From Amycolatopsis pretoriensis (GTDB taxonomy: Bacteria; Actinomycetota; Actinomycetes; Mycobacteriales; Pseudonocardiaceae), in assembly GCF_900107925.1 (NCBI RefSeq), contig NZ_FNUJ01000002.1, positions 682,001 through 746,000 on the forward strand: 64,000 nt of DNA, given 5' to 3'. Below, in pieces: positions 42,855-51,494 of the stretch (positions within the stretch are counted from its first letter, which is position 1; each line of letters begins with the position of its first letter). The notes under the pieces are model-generated. The model did not search any database. It had not been told where the DNA came from and was given only the letters and a program-made list of their open reading frames with translations. The translations under genes and the position numbers were made by a program.

Positions 42855-43988
42855 ATGCGAATTCTGTTCTGCACGTGGGCGTGGCCGACGCACTACCAGC
42901 CCATGGTGACCCTGGGCTGGGCCTTCCGGGCCGCGGGCCACGACGTCCGGGTCGCGAGCCAGCCCTCCCTCGTGCCGGTCGTCCAGGCGTCCGGGCTGCC
43001 CGCGGTGGCCGTCGGGCGGGACGAGGAGATCGAGCCGACGGTGGCCCGGCTGCTGGCGGAGGACCCCCGGGTGCGCGGCTCGGGCAAGGAGTCCCGCACG
43101 GTGTCCGCCTACGCCGGGATAGCGGAGAAGATGGCCGGCCCGCTGCTGGCGCTGATGCGGTCGTGGCGGCCGGACCTGGTGGTGTTCGAGGAGAGCACCT
43201 ATGCCGCGGCGCTGGTCGCGGCCGCGCTGGACATCCCGGCCGTGCGCCACCTGTGGGGCGTGGACATCCTCTCCTACGTCCGGTCGTTCGAACCCGCGGC
43301 GCTCTCGGCGACGGCGTCCGCCCTCGGACTGTCTACAGTGGACGTGGCGGGCGCGCTGACGGTGGACCACTGCCCGCCCGCCCTGCAGGTGCCCGGCGAC
43401 TTCACCCGCCGGCACATGCGCTACGTCCCGTTCAACGGCGCGACGGTGCTGCCGGCGTGGGCCGCCGAGCCCCGGACCCGGCCGCGGATCTGTGTGACGT
43501 ATGGAACGACCAGTTCCCAGCTGGCGTTCTACGAATGCGTCATCGACCGGCTCGTCCACGCGGCGGCGGGGTTACCGGTCGAAGTGGTGGCGACGGTGGC
43601 CGGGGACGATTTGGCCGCGCTCGGGCGGGTGCCGGACAATGTCCGGATCGTGGAACGGATCCCGTTGCATACGTTGCTGCCCAGCTGTGACTTGCTGATT
43701 TCGCAGGCGGGGCCGAGCACTGCGTTGACGGCGGTGTCCTGTGGGACGCCGCAGTTGATGATCCCGCAGTTGCCGGACCAGCGGCTCATCTCGGCGCTGG
43801 TGTCGGCGGCGGGGGCTGGGGTCAAGCTGGAGCTCGGTGAGGCGGATACCGAGACGATCCGGGCTTCGGCGGCTGGGATTCTCGGCGATGGTGCTTATCG
43901 TGAAGCTGCGGCTGGGTTGGCGCGGGAGAGCCGGGAGCAGCCCAGTCCCGCTGAGGTTGTTGATGGGTTGGTCGCCTTGGCTGGCTGA
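42855..43988 (+). CDS. GT1-family glycosyltransferase (GT-6 of 9)
   Basis: The protein has 377 residues from ATG 42855; MRILFCTWAWPTHYQPM keeps the catalytic His. The sugar-side motif differs from the others (DHCPPALQ for DPCPP, and SQAGPST for HQGGxGT). It is the only glycosyltransferase on the plus strand and has no co-directional neighbour. From about 43500 its codons use T- and G-ending forms (TTG, GTT, GGG, GCT) far more than its own 5' half or the paralogues, which may mark a recombined or recently acquired 3' end. Ends before a repeat-rich spacer. Confidence 0.92.
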   Translation: MRILFCTWAWPTHYQPMVTLGWAFRAAGHDVRVASQPSLVPVVQASGLPAVAVGRDEEIEPTVARLLAEDPRVRGSGKESRTVSAYAGIAEKMAGPLLALMRSWRPDLVVFEESTYAAALVAAALDIPAVRHLWGVDILSYVRSFEPAALSATASALGLSTVDVAGALTVDHCPPALQVPGDFTRRHMRYVPFNGATVLPAWAAEPRTRPRICVTYGTTSSQLAFYECVIDRLVHAAAGLPVEVVATVAGDDLAALGRVPDNVRIVERIPLHTLLPSCDLLISQAGPSTALTAVSCGTPQLMIPQLPDQRLISALVSAAGAGVKLELGEADTETIRASAAGILGDGAYREAAAGLARESREQPSPAEVVDGLVALAG

Positions 43989-44086
43989 GCCGGGGGTCGC
44001 GGTTTCTGGTGCGGCGGTTCTGCCGGGGTGTCCTCTGCCGCGGTGGGTTTGGCCGGGGCCGGTCTCTGCCGCGGCCCTTCCCGCGC

Positions 44087-44170
44087 GGCCCATCCCGCGC
44101 AGCCCATCCCGCGCAGCCCATCCCGCGCAGCCCATCCCGCGCAGCCCATCCCGCGCAGCCCATCCCTGCC
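44087..44170. repeat. Tandem repeat, six 14-bp units
   Basis: The unit AGCCCATCCCGCGC occurs four times perfectly from 44101 to 44156, with an imperfect copy before (44087-44100) and after (44157-44170). The unit length is not a multiple of three, so it is non-coding. Confidence 0.95.
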
Positions 44171-44186
44171 GCGGCTTGGCGGGTCC

Positions 44187-44310
44187 GACCTCCCCCGCCC
44201 CTCCGGTGGGATTTTCAGTCGGCGGTCGGGTTAGTCAAGGCGGGAAAGCGTGCCTTGACTAACCCGACCGCCGACTGAACTGACAGCTGGGATGAGGGGC
44301 GGGGGAGGTC
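44187..44310. repeat. 17-bp inverted repeat enclosing the 28-bp hairpin
   Basis: GACCTCCCCCGCCCCTC (44187-44203) has its exact reverse complement at 44294-44310. The arms flank the central hairpin almost symmetrically (10 and 14 bases away), like nested arms of a small palindromic element. Confidence 0.9.
44214..44279. terminator. 28-bp perfect hairpin
   Basis: The arms 44214-44241 and 44252-44279 are exact reverse complements (each contains GGTCGGGTTAGTCAAGGC or its complement) with a 10-base loop. Position between convergent GT-6 and the ABC permease suits a bidirectional terminator, but the stem is far longer than needed and could belong to a small mobile palindromic element. Confidence 0.8.
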
Positions 44311-44437
44311 TGGTGATCTCGTGGTCGGCTTGCCTTGCCGGCTGCCGGTTCACCTCTCCACGGATGTCGATCCGAACCCCGGCTGCGGAAGCCCGCGCCG
44401 CGGTCTGGTGACCTCGTGGTCGGCTTGCCCTGCCGGC
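44307..44437. repeat. 36-bp direct repeat (44307-44342 and 44402-44437)
   Basis: Both copies run from GGTCTGGTGA to GCCGGC around a shared CTCGTGGTCGGCTTGCC core, with two differences. They end 13 bases before the permease stop codon. The first copy overlaps the outer 17-bp inverted repeat. Confidence 0.9.
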
Positions 44438-44449
44438 AATCGAGTCCGC

Positions 44450-45259
44450 TCAGCCCAGCACTGCCCGCTGGAACGCCCGCAGCCCGAACCAGCCCACGCC
44501 GGCCGTTCCGCCCAAGAGCACCACCAGCACCACCCACGCCGACAAGTGTGGTACGTCCGGTGTCAACGCCGCCCGCAGCGCCTCGCTCAAGTACACCACC
44601 GGGTTCGCCAAGACGGCTATCTGCAGCCAGCGCACCGAACCCAGCGCCGCCCACGGGTAGTACACGCAGCCGAGCATCATCAGCGGGATCATGATGATGC
44701 TGAACAGCACGTTCACCTGCGCGGGTTCCACCACCGAGCCGAGCAGCAGGCCGAGTGCGGCGGAGAACACCGAACCGAGCAGCAGCATCAGCACCAGCAG
44801 TGGCCAGTCCGAATAGGACAGATCGGGGGCCTGGCCCGGTGCGTGCAGGAACGTCACGATCGGCAGCACCAGGACCGCCGCGAACAGCGACTGGACCGCG
44901 CCGCTGACGACCCGCTCCACCCCCACCGCCCACACCGGGACCGGGGTCAGCAACCGGTCCTGGATGGACTTCGGGTAGGACAGCTCCGTGATCAGCGGCA
45001 CGGTCACGCCGAGCAGGCCGGCGAACAGCATCGAATTGGCGAGGATCCCGGGGGCCAGCACCGTGCCCGACGTGCCGCCGATCCCGCCCGAAATCGAGGG
45101 CAGCACGTAGGAGAACACGAACACCGTCAGCAACGGCTGGACCAGCACCCGGCCCAGCAGCCCGCCGAGCTGCTTGCGGAACACGACGTAGACGTCCCGC
45201 GCGAGGAAGGCGAGGAACACCCGGGCCGGGGACACCGCCGGCGTCCTGAACGTCGTCAT
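44450..45259 (-). CDS. ABC-2 type transporter permease (second exporter, DrrB-like)
   Basis: The protein has 269 residues with six membrane helices (for example VLVQPLLTVFVFSYVLPSI, MLFAGLLGVTVPLITEL, VNVLFSIIMIPLMMLGCVYY). The pattern matches DrrB-like permeases that export anthracyclines and related glycosides. ATG 45259 overlaps the ATPase stop by 4 bases. Last gene of the GT-8, GT-7, methyltransferase, ATPase, permease operon, so it is made together with glycosylation enzymes and probably exports the glycosylated product. Confidence 0.92.
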   Translation of the reverse strand: MTTFRTPAVSPARVFLAFLARDVYVVFRKQLGGLLGRVLVQPLLTVFVFSYVLPSISGGIGGTSGTVLAPGILANSMLFAGLLGVTVPLITELSYPKSIQDRLLTPVPVWAVGVERVVSGAVQSLFAAVLVLPIVTFLHAPGQAPDLSYSDWPLLVLMLLLGSVFSAALGLLLGSVVEPAQVNVLFSIIMIPLMMLGCVYYPWAALGSVRWLQIAVLANPVVYLSEALRAALTPDVPHLSAWVVLVVLLGGTAGVGWFGLRAFQRAVLG

Positions 45260-46233
45260 GCCCGGTACGCCCTTCCGGTCAGGGTGAGGAACGCGCTTTC
45301 CAGGCTGGGCCGGGCCGTGCTCACGTCCAGCAGCCGGCGGCCCGCCGTGGTGCCCAGGGAAACCAGCTCCGCGATCAGCCCGTCGGTCGCCGCGGTGGAC
45401 ACCCGGATCGAAGCGCCGTCCCGCACCACCGGCAGCGCGCCGAAGTCCATTTCGGACACCGGTCCGTCGTACGTCGCCGTCACCACCGAAACGCCGCCCG
45501 CGGAAGCGATCAGCGACGACACCTCGTCGCACACGAGCACGCGCCCGCCGTCGATGATCGCCGCGCGGCGGCAGAACCGCTCGGCCTCCTCGATGTTGTG
45601 CGTGGTGAGCACGATCGTCTGGCCCGACGCGTGCAGCTCGCCGAGCACGTCCCAGACGTTGACCCGGCTGTGCGGATCGATGCCGGCGGTGGGTTCGTCG
45701 AGGAAGAGGATCTCCGGACGCTGCACCAGCGCCCGCGCGATCATCATCCGGCGCAGCTGCCCGCCGGAGAGCTGGTAGAACATCGCGCCCCGGCGGTCGC
45801 CGAGGCCGAACTGCTCCAGCAGCTCGTCCGCGCGCCGCCGCGCCGCCGCGCGGGTGCCGCCCCAGTACCGGGTCCGGTACCGCAGGTTCTCCTCGACGGT
45901 CAGCTCCCGGTCGACGGAGTTGGTCTGGCTCACCAGGCTGATCCGCCGGCGCACCTGGACCGGCTCGCGCGCGGCGTCGAAGCCGGCGATGCGCACGCTG
46001 CCCGCGGTGGGCCGCACCAACGTCGTCAGCATGCCGATCGTGGTCGACTTCCCGGCGCCGTTCGGGCCGAGCAGACCGAAGAACTCCCCCGCGCGGACGT
46101 CGAGGTCGATCCCGGCGACCGCCTCGACCGGGCCGCGTTTCGCCGGGTAGACCTTCCGCAGCCCCGTCGCCGTCACGACGGAGGCCGTCCGCCCGGCCAC
46201 GACGGGCCGGGCGGGGGTGCGCAGTCCCGCCAT
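45256..46233 (-). CDS. ABC transporter ATP-binding protein (second exporter, DrrA-like)
   Basis: The protein has 325 residues. Walker A is LLGPNGAGKSTT, the signature QLSGGQLRRMMIA, Walker B ILFLDEPTAGIDP, and the switch His is in VLTTHNIEEAERF. A DrrA-type C-terminal domain of about 90 residues follows. The ATG shares a base with the methyltransferase stop (TGATG). It pairs with the permease downstream as the product exporter and likely self-resistance system. Confidence 0.93.
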   Translation of the reverse strand: MAGLRTPARPVVAGRTASVVTATGLRKVYPAKRGPVEAVAGIDLDVRAGEFFGLLGPNGAGKSTTIGMLTTLVRPTAGSVRIAGFDAAREPVQVRRRISLVSQTNSVDRELTVEENLRYRTRYWGGTRAAARRRADELLEQFGLGDRRGAMFYQLSGGQLRRMMIARALVQRPEILFLDEPTAGIDPHSRVNVWDVLGELHASGQTIVLTTHNIEEAERFCRRAAIIDGGRVLVCDEVSSLIASAGGVSVVTATYDGPVSEMDFGALPVVRDGASIRVSTAATDGLIAELVSLGTTAGRRLLDVSTARPSLESAFLTLTGRAYRA

Positions 46234-47063
46234 CACACGGGCTTGCGCAGCACGAGCGACTGGCTCATCACCGGGTACATGCCGGAGATCAGCACCTCCG
46301 GCAGCGACTTCACCACGTGCTCGAAGTCGAACTCCGGCGTGCCGAGCAGCTCCCGCGGGTCGCCGGTCTCCAGCTCCAGCCCGCTCGCCTCGATCAGCGC
46401 GCCGACGTCCTGGTTGATGCCCCACATGTTCTTCTCCAGCACGCCGAACGGCTTGAGGTCGAGGAAGGCGTCCACCGTCAGGACCAGCTTGCCGCCCGGC
46501 TTCAGCAGCCGCGTGCTCGCCCGCACGATGTCGGCGCCTTCGGCGAGGTCCACGTGCTCCAGGACGGACAGGCACAGCACCCGGTCGAACGACTCCGGCT
46601 CGAGGTCCGCGTCTTGCAGCCGGGCCGCGACCAGCTCGACATCGGTCCCGAAGGTCGTGTTGAGCAGCCCGTGCTCGCGCGGCGACAGCGGGAGGTAGCC
46701 CGGGTCGGTCCAGACGTTGTAGTCCTCACGGGCCGACGGGTCGACGTTGACCACCGAGCAGCCTTCGAGCGCGGCGACGAACTGCAGGCCGCTCAGCCCG
46801 CTGCCGACGTCGAGCACCCGCATGCCCGGGGTGAACTCCGCGACCGCGAACGCCCACGGGTACTCGTGCACCCGCGTGCCGCTCGCGTACTGGAAGGCGA
46901 ACGGGCCGTAGTCCGGGTTCGCCGGGTCGGCCAGCGCCTCCAGTGGCCGCTGCTGCGGCCGCTTGCCTTCGGCGAGCAGCCGCGCGGACCGGTGTCCGTA
47001 GGGCGCGCCCCACTTCTCGTTCCAGGCCTCGAACTCGGCGGGAAGATCCTTGCGTGCCAGCAT
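46233..47063 (-). CDS. Class I SAM-dependent methyltransferase
   Basis: The protein has 276 residues. The SAM-binding motif is RVLDVGSGLSGLQFVAAL (about 76-93), the acidic end VVNVDPSA, then DRVLCLSVLEHVDLAE and KPGGKLVLTVDAF. The first 70 residues have an uncommon charged helix (LPAEFEAWNEKWGAPYGHRS). GAGGTGA precedes the ATG. It lies between GT-7 and the exporter ATPase. Sugar O-methylation is plausible, but a C- or N-target cannot be excluded; the family is broad. Confidence 0.8.
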   Translation of the reverse strand: MLARKDLPAEFEAWNEKWGAPYGHRSARLLAEGKRPQQRPLEALADPANPDYGPFAFQYASGTRVHEYPWAFAVAEFTPGMRVLDVGSGLSGLQFVAALEGCSVVNVDPSAREDYNVWTDPGYLPLSPREHGLLNTTFGTDVELVAARLQDADLEPESFDRVLCLSVLEHVDLAEGADIVRASTRLLKPGGKLVLTVDAFLDLKPFGVLEKNMWGINQDVGALIEASGLELETGDPRELLGTPEFDFEHVVKSLPEVLISGMYPVMSQSLVLRKPV

Positions 47064-47073
47064 GGTTCACCTC

Positions 47074-48252
47074 TCAGACGGTGGCGTGCTCGCGTGCGGC
47101 CAGACGCTCCAGCACCGGCACGATCTCGGTCGGCGCGGGCTGGGCGTTGGCCTCGTCGGCCAGCCGCCCGGCGCCGGCGCGCCACTGGGGGTTCTCGAGC
47201 AGGTCGGTGACCAGCCCGCGGACGGTGTCGGGCCCGGCGTCCTCGGGCAGCAGGACCGCCGCCGCCCCGGTCGGCGCCAGCTGGTTCGCCACGAACGCCT
47301 GGTCGGGGAACTGCGGCACGATGAGCTGCGGGACGCCGTTGACGACCCCGGTCATCGTGGTGCCGTTGCCGCCCTGGTGGATCATCAGGTCGCAGGTCGG
47401 CAGCAGCAGGTGCAGCGGCAGCGCGTCGACCACCCGGATGCCGTCGGGGATCGGGCCGAGGTGCTCGCGGTGCGAAGGCGCGACGGTGACGACGACCTCG
47501 GCGTCGATCCCGGCGACCGCCTCCAGCATCTGCCCGGCCAGCACCAGGTTCGGGTTCACCTTCGCCAGGGTGGTGCCCCAGGTGATGCAGACCCGGCGCC
47601 GGGACGGCGGCTCCAGCAGCCACTCCGGCACTTCGGCCGGCCCGTTGTAGGCGATGTAGCGCATGAGCTGCTTGGGGTAGTCCGTCGGGAGCTGGATGCT
47701 CGGCGGGCACGGGTCGACCGTGAGCGTCCCCTGTGGACTGAACTCGGTGACGCCGAAGCGCTCGGCGAGCGGGCGCAGGAGGACCGGCTCGATGTCCCGG
47801 CCGCGGTAGGCGATGTCCGGCGCCATCAGCACCCGCACGTTCGGCACCCCGACGGCGGCGGCGGCGATCGGGCCGGCGTAGGTGGTCGGGCCGTGCACGA
47901 CCAGGTCCGGCCGCCAGGCGCGGGCGAACTCGACCAGGCCGTCGACCATGGTCTCGGCGATGTCGACGAACATCTGCAGCGCCCGTTCGCCCTTGGGCTT
48001 GCGCAGCTGCTTCCACAGCTCCACCGTCGCCGGCGCGTCCCGGTCGATGTGCATCGTGTCGCGCGTCAGCTGGCTGAAGTCGCAGTCCTCGCCGACTTCG
48101 ACGGCGGGCTGGCCGGACATGGTGATCGCCTCGGCGAGCGCGGGCGGACCGGCGACCCGGATCTCGTGCCCCGCGTTGCGCAGCGCCCAGGCCAGCGGAA
48201 CCATCGGGTAGTAGTGCGGGGGCCACGCCCACGCGGAGAACAGCACGCGCAT
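47074..48252 (-). CDS. GT1-family glycosyltransferase (GT-7 of 9)
   Basis: The protein has 392 residues from ATG 48252 (AAGGAAG upstream). It has the GT-B two-domain layout: an acceptor half starting MRVLFSAWAWPPHYYPM with the catalytic His, and a donor half with VCITWGTTLAKV and IHQGGNGTTMTG, the classic HQGG donor loop, then QLIVPQFPDQ. The acceptor loop is long and charged (DRDAPATVELWKQLRKPKGER). Its relatives transfer deoxysugars to aromatic polyketides or extend sugar chains, often with a P450-like activator; none is present here. Confidence 0.93.
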   Translation of the reverse strand: MRVLFSAWAWPPHYYPMVPLAWALRNAGHEIRVAGPPALAEAITMSGQPAVEVGEDCDFSQLTRDTMHIDRDAPATVELWKQLRKPKGERALQMFVDIAETMVDGLVEFARAWRPDLVVHGPTTYAGPIAAAAVGVPNVRVLMAPDIAYRGRDIEPVLLRPLAERFGVTEFSPQGTLTVDPCPPSIQLPTDYPKQLMRYIAYNGPAEVPEWLLEPPSRRRVCITWGTTLAKVNPNLVLAGQMLEAVAGIDAEVVVTVAPSHREHLGPIPDGIRVVDALPLHLLLPTCDLMIHQGGNGTTMTGVVNGVPQLIVPQFPDQAFVANQLAPTGAAAVLLPEDAGPDTVRGLVTDLLENPQWRAGAGRLADEANAQPAPTEIVPVLERLAAREHATV

Positions 48253-48326
48253 TCGCGTACTTCCTTTCTGAGACGCCGAATGGTGGCAACTTCGCAGCCG
48301 GGCCTGGGGCACGGCTGGAGGATCGC

Positions 48327-49472
48327 TCACCTCCCGGCGAGCGACCGCAGGTCCGCGACGAGCTCGGCGGGGGCGGGCCGGCTCTCGTTCTCCAGCCGCG
48401 CCCGGCGCGCGGCCGCCGCGAAGCCGTCCCGCTGCAGCACGTCGAACACCGCGCCGGCGACCGCCGCCGCGCTGAACTCCGCGGCCGCCAGCGCGCGGCC
48501 CGCGCCCGCGGCCTCGAGCCGCCGCGCGATCGCCAGGTGGTCCGGCAGCTGCCCGACGGCGACCTGGGGCAGCCCGGCGGCGAGCCCGGTCAGGACGCTG
48601 CCCGCCCCGCCCTGGGACACCAGCACGTCGCAGTGGGCGAGGAGCCGGTCCAGCGGCGGGTCGACGAACACCGACACGGTGGGCGGCAGGTCGCCGAGCA
48701 GCGCGCGCTGCCGCGCCGAAACCGCCAGCACGACGTTCACGTCCAGTTCGGCCACCGCGCGGGCGGTCTCCCCCGCGAGGAAGTACTGCGGGCCGAGCAG
48801 CTCCATCGTGTGGCCCCAGGTGACGCACACCCGCGGCCGCGCCACCGGGCCGAGCACCACCTCGGCCCGCTCCGGACCCGAGCACGGCAGGTAGCGGACC
48901 AGCCGCCGCGGGAGGTCGCCCGGACCGTGCAGGCACGACGGGGTCGGGTCGATCGTGGTGCCGGCGAGCGGGTCGACCGGCCCGACGCCCAGGCGTCCCC
49001 CGATCGGTTCCAGCAGGTCCGGCAGGAACCGGGCGGCCCGCGCCACCAGGTCGGGCCCGTAGAGGTGGCGGACCGACGGGATCCCGAGCGCGGCCGCCAC
49101 CAGCGGCCCGGCGAACGCGGTCGGTTCGGCGACCACGAGGTCGGGCCGCCAGGCCTGGGCGAACCGCACGGCGTCGTCCGCCATCTCGCCGGCCAGCCGC
49201 GCGAACAGCTTCAGTGCCCGGGGCACCCCGTCGGCCGGTGGCTGCGGCGGAGCCTGCCCCTCGACCGGCAGGACGAACTTCCGGAACTCCGGCAGCACGT
49301 CGAGGTCCGGGCCGGCGGCGACCGCGGTCAGCCCGAGCTCGGCGATCGCCGGGCCGAGCGCGGGCTGACCGAGCACTCTGACCTCGTGCCCGGCTCCGCG
49401 CAGCGCCCACGCGAGCGGGGCGACCGGATGCAGGTGGGTGCGCCAGCCCCACATGACGAACAGCACGCGCAT
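48327..49472 (-). CDS. GT1-family glycosyltransferase (GT-8 of 9)
   Basis: The protein has 381 residues. ATG 49472 is preferred over an in-frame GTG at 49502 because it gives MRVLFVMWGWRTHLHPV, aligned with the paralogues and holding the catalytic His. The sugar-proximal motif is altered (TIDPTPSCLH instead of DPCPPSLQ) and YNG is replaced by LPCSGP, so it is one of the more divergent members. Donor loop SQGGAGS. First gene of the operon that ends with the exporter; divergent from the 3-dehydratase gene. Confidence 0.92.
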   Translation of the reverse strand: MRVLFVMWGWRTHLHPVAPLAWALRGAGHEVRVLGQPALGPAIAELGLTAVAAGPDLDVLPEFRKFVLPVEGQAPPQPPADGVPRALKLFARLAGEMADDAVRFAQAWRPDLVVAEPTAFAGPLVAAALGIPSVRHLYGPDLVARAARFLPDLLEPIGGRLGVGPVDPLAGTTIDPTPSCLHGPGDLPRRLVRYLPCSGPERAEVVLGPVARPRVCVTWGHTMELLGPQYFLAGETARAVAELDVNVVLAVSARQRALLGDLPPTVSVFVDPPLDRLLAHCDVLVSQGGAGSVLTGLAAGLPQVAVGQLPDHLAIARRLEAAGAGRALAAAEFSAAAVAGAVFDVLQRDGFAAAARRARLENESRPAPAELVADLRSLAGR

Positions 49473-49700
49473 CGCCCTCGGCCGCCGGCCGCCAGTGCTC
49501 ACACTTCCTCCAGCACGTCACGTCCGCGGCACGCTGCGCGCGGGCGAGCCATCCCTCACGGCCACATGTGATCAAGTCGCCGTCGGGCCGCACTGGATTC
49601 GCCGTCCAGCCGCCCGCTCGCGAGCCGGGGTCGAGCGGGTCTATAGCCGCCATCGCGACACTTCGGCAGCTTTCCGTCACCCGAGAGCAGGGGATACGAC
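49473..49700. promoter_or_regulatory. Divergent promoter region between GT-8 and the 3-dehydratase
   Basis: A 228-bp gap between divergent starts. A TCTATAGC sequence near 49640 could be a rightward -10 element, with GGGG eight bases before the ATG as ribosome site. Assignment by eye only. Confidence 0.4.
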
Positions 49701-51008
49701 ATGGCCGATTCAGCGAGATCGCTCCTGCTGGAGCAGGTCCGCGGCTACCACGACGCACAGGCCCCCGGGCCGGAGAAGTTCGTCCCCGGCGAGACGCCGA
49801 TCCTGTCCTCGGGCGCGGTGCTCGACGCGGACGACCGCGTGGCGCTGGTGGGGGCCGCGCTCGACCTCCGGATCGCCTCCGGCGGGATCGCGGCCAAGTT
49901 CGAGTCGTCGTTCGCCCGGACCCTCAAGCGGCGCAAGGCGCTGCTCACCAACTCGGGCTCGTCGGCGAACCTGCTGGCGATCAGCGCGCTGTGCGCGCCC
50001 CAGCTCGGCGACGCCCGGCTGCGGCCCGGGGACGAGGTGATCACCGTCGCGGCCGGGTTCCCGACCACGGTCAACCCGATCCTGCAGCACGGCCTCGTCC
50101 CGGTGTTCGTCGACATCGAGCTCGGCACCTACAACACGACGGCCGAACGGGTCGAGGCCGCGTTCTCGCCGCGCACCCGCGCGATCATGATCGCGCACAC
50201 CCTCGGCAACCCCTTCCCGGTCGCGGAGATCGCCGAGCTCGCCGAGCGGCACGGGTGCTACCTGATCGAGGACAACTGCGACGCCGTCGGGTCGACCTAC
50301 CAGGGCCGGCTGACCGGGACGTTCGGCAAGTTCGCCACCGTGTCCTTCTACCCGGCCCACCACCTGACTATGGGCGAGGGCGGCTGCCTGCTGACTTCGG
50401 ACCTGAAGCTGGAGCGGCTGGCGAGGTCGCTGCGCGACTGGGGCCGCGACTGCTGGTGCGAGCCCGGCGAGGACGATCGCTGCCTGCGGCGGTTCGATTT
50501 CTCGCTGGGCACGCTGCCGCCGGGCTACGACCACAAGTACGTGTTCTCGCATCTCGGGTACAACCTCAAGAGCACGGACCTGCAGGCCGCCCTGGGGCTG
50601 AGCCAGCTGGCGAAGCTGTCCGGCTTCGTCGAAGCGCGGAAGCAGAACTGGCAGCAGCTGCGCGAAGGCCTCGACGGCTTGCCGGGCCTGCTGCTGCCCG
50701 AGCCGACCCCGGGCAGCGACCCGAGCTGGTTCGGGTTCGTGATCACGGTGCGCCCGGAAGCGGGCTTCACCGCCGGCGAGGTGATCGCCCACCTGGAGGC
50801 CAACGCGATCCGGACCCGGCGGCTGTTCGCCGGCAACCTCACCCGGCACCCGGCCTACCTCGACCGGCCGCACCGCATCTCCGGCTCGCTGGCCAACAGC
50901 GACATCGTCACCGAGCGGACGTTCTGGATCGGCGTGTACCCGGGCATCACCCCGGAAATGATCGAGTTCGTCATCGGCACGCTCAAGGAGTTCGTCGCCA
51001 CCCACTGA
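49701..51008 (+). CDS. NDP-4-keto-6-deoxyhexose 3-dehydratase (SpnQ/RfbH type)
   Basis: The protein has 435 residues. It is a DegT/StrS-fold PLP/PMP protein whose PLP lysine is replaced by His (SFYPAHHLTMGEGG), the hallmark of 3-dehydratases as opposed to aminotransferases. The [2Fe-2S] motif C-X57-C-X1-C-X7-C is exact: Cys in EDNCDAVG, then CWC, then the Cys of DDRCLRRF. The family removes the C3 hydroxyl with PMP and iron-sulfur electrons. With the 2,3-dehydratase this gives 2,3,6-trideoxysugars such as rhodinose or amicetose (inferred). No dedicated reductase is seen, as for SpnQ. Ends at an intrinsic terminator. Confidence 0.95.
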   Translation: MADSARSLLLEQVRGYHDAQAPGPEKFVPGETPILSSGAVLDADDRVALVGAALDLRIASGGIAAKFESSFARTLKRRKALLTNSGSSANLLAISALCAPQLGDARLRPGDEVITVAAGFPTTVNPILQHGLVPVFVDIELGTYNTTAERVEAAFSPRTRAIMIAHTLGNPFPVAEIAELAERHGCYLIEDNCDAVGSTYQGRLTGTFGKFATVSFYPAHHLTMGEGGCLLTSDLKLERLARSLRDWGRDCWCEPGEDDRCLRRFDFSLGTLPPGYDHKYVFSHLGYNLKSTDLQAALGLSQLAKLSGFVEARKQNWQQLREGLDGLPGLLLPEPTPGSDPSWFGFVITVRPEAGFTAGEVIAHLEANAIRTRRLFAGNLTRHPAYLDRPHRISGSLANSDIVTERTFWIGVYPGITPEMIEFVIGTLKEFVATH

Positions 51009-51022
51009 ACGAGCCTCCCCCG

Positions 51023-51067
51023 GCGCCTCTCGGAACTCCCCCCGTTCCGAGAGGCGCTTTTCTTTTT
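51023..51067 (+). terminator. Rho-independent terminator after the 3-dehydratase
   Basis: GCGCCTCTCGGAAC (51023-51036) pairs perfectly with 51044-51057 across a 7-base loop and is followed by TTTTCTTTTT. A textbook intrinsic terminator. Confidence 0.93.
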
Positions 51068-51494
51068 CATATTGTGACGACTTAAGATAGAATTGATATT
51101 CACGGCAATCTCCGCCGTCGCGAACACCGGTAGTGCATTTGCATTCACCACTCGTGACGCACCGAATACCCGGATAAATCGGATCTAACGGGAAATGCGG
51201 ACGAACGTGTGCGAATCTTCGAGACACGGAGTCGTCGCTGCTCACGAGGACTTCACCGGCCCCCGGCAGGTCGCCCTGAAGGTCTTCCAACCAACGTTTG
51301 GCCGTCTCCGGGAAATCTTGACACCGCCACCACCGAGGCTTACTGTCAGCCACGCGGTGCGAAAGAGCTAATCTGGGGTGAGGGCAGCCCTTTTGCACCG
51401 AACTGGGGATGAGGTCGGCCATTTCGCCGTTCCGTCGGATAGTCGAAGCACGTCCTCCGGTTACATGTTCTTATGCCTACCGCTGGGGGAAGTC
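51068..51494 (+). promoter_or_regulatory. AT-rich upstream region of the SARP regulator
   Basis: A 427-bp spacer with no convincing gene. Bases 51060-51200 are markedly AT-rich for this genome (TTAAGATAGAATTGATATTC), as often seen before pathway regulators and useful for protein-responsive promoters. I cannot fix -35/-10 boxes. GGGGGA lies 5 bases before the regulator ATG at 51495. Confidence 0.5.

Larger units (their letters stand above)
43989..44449. other. 461-bp repeat-rich spacer between convergent genes
   Basis: No gene seen. In order it holds a 14-bp tandem repeat, one arm of a 17-bp inverted repeat, a 28-bp hairpin, the second 17-bp arm, and a 36-bp direct repeat whose copies lie 95 bases apart. 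Such a density of repeats is unlike the rest of the window. Confidence 0.8.

Noticed and set aside
44087..44170. CRISPR-like array
   Set aside because: Units are contiguous 14-bp repeats with no spacers; simple tandem repeat.
49701..51008. Sugar aminotransferase
   Set aside because: PLP lysine replaced by His and an exact [2Fe-2S] cysteine motif present, so a 3-dehydratase is the better call.
50855..51151. Minus-strand frame after the 3-dehydratase
   Set aside because: It crosses the perfect intrinsic terminator at 51023-51067 and overlaps the dehydratase end.
51209..51412. Short plus-strand frame upstream of the SARP gene
   Set aside because: No ribosome site, no domain, composition like the surrounding non-coding AT-rich region.
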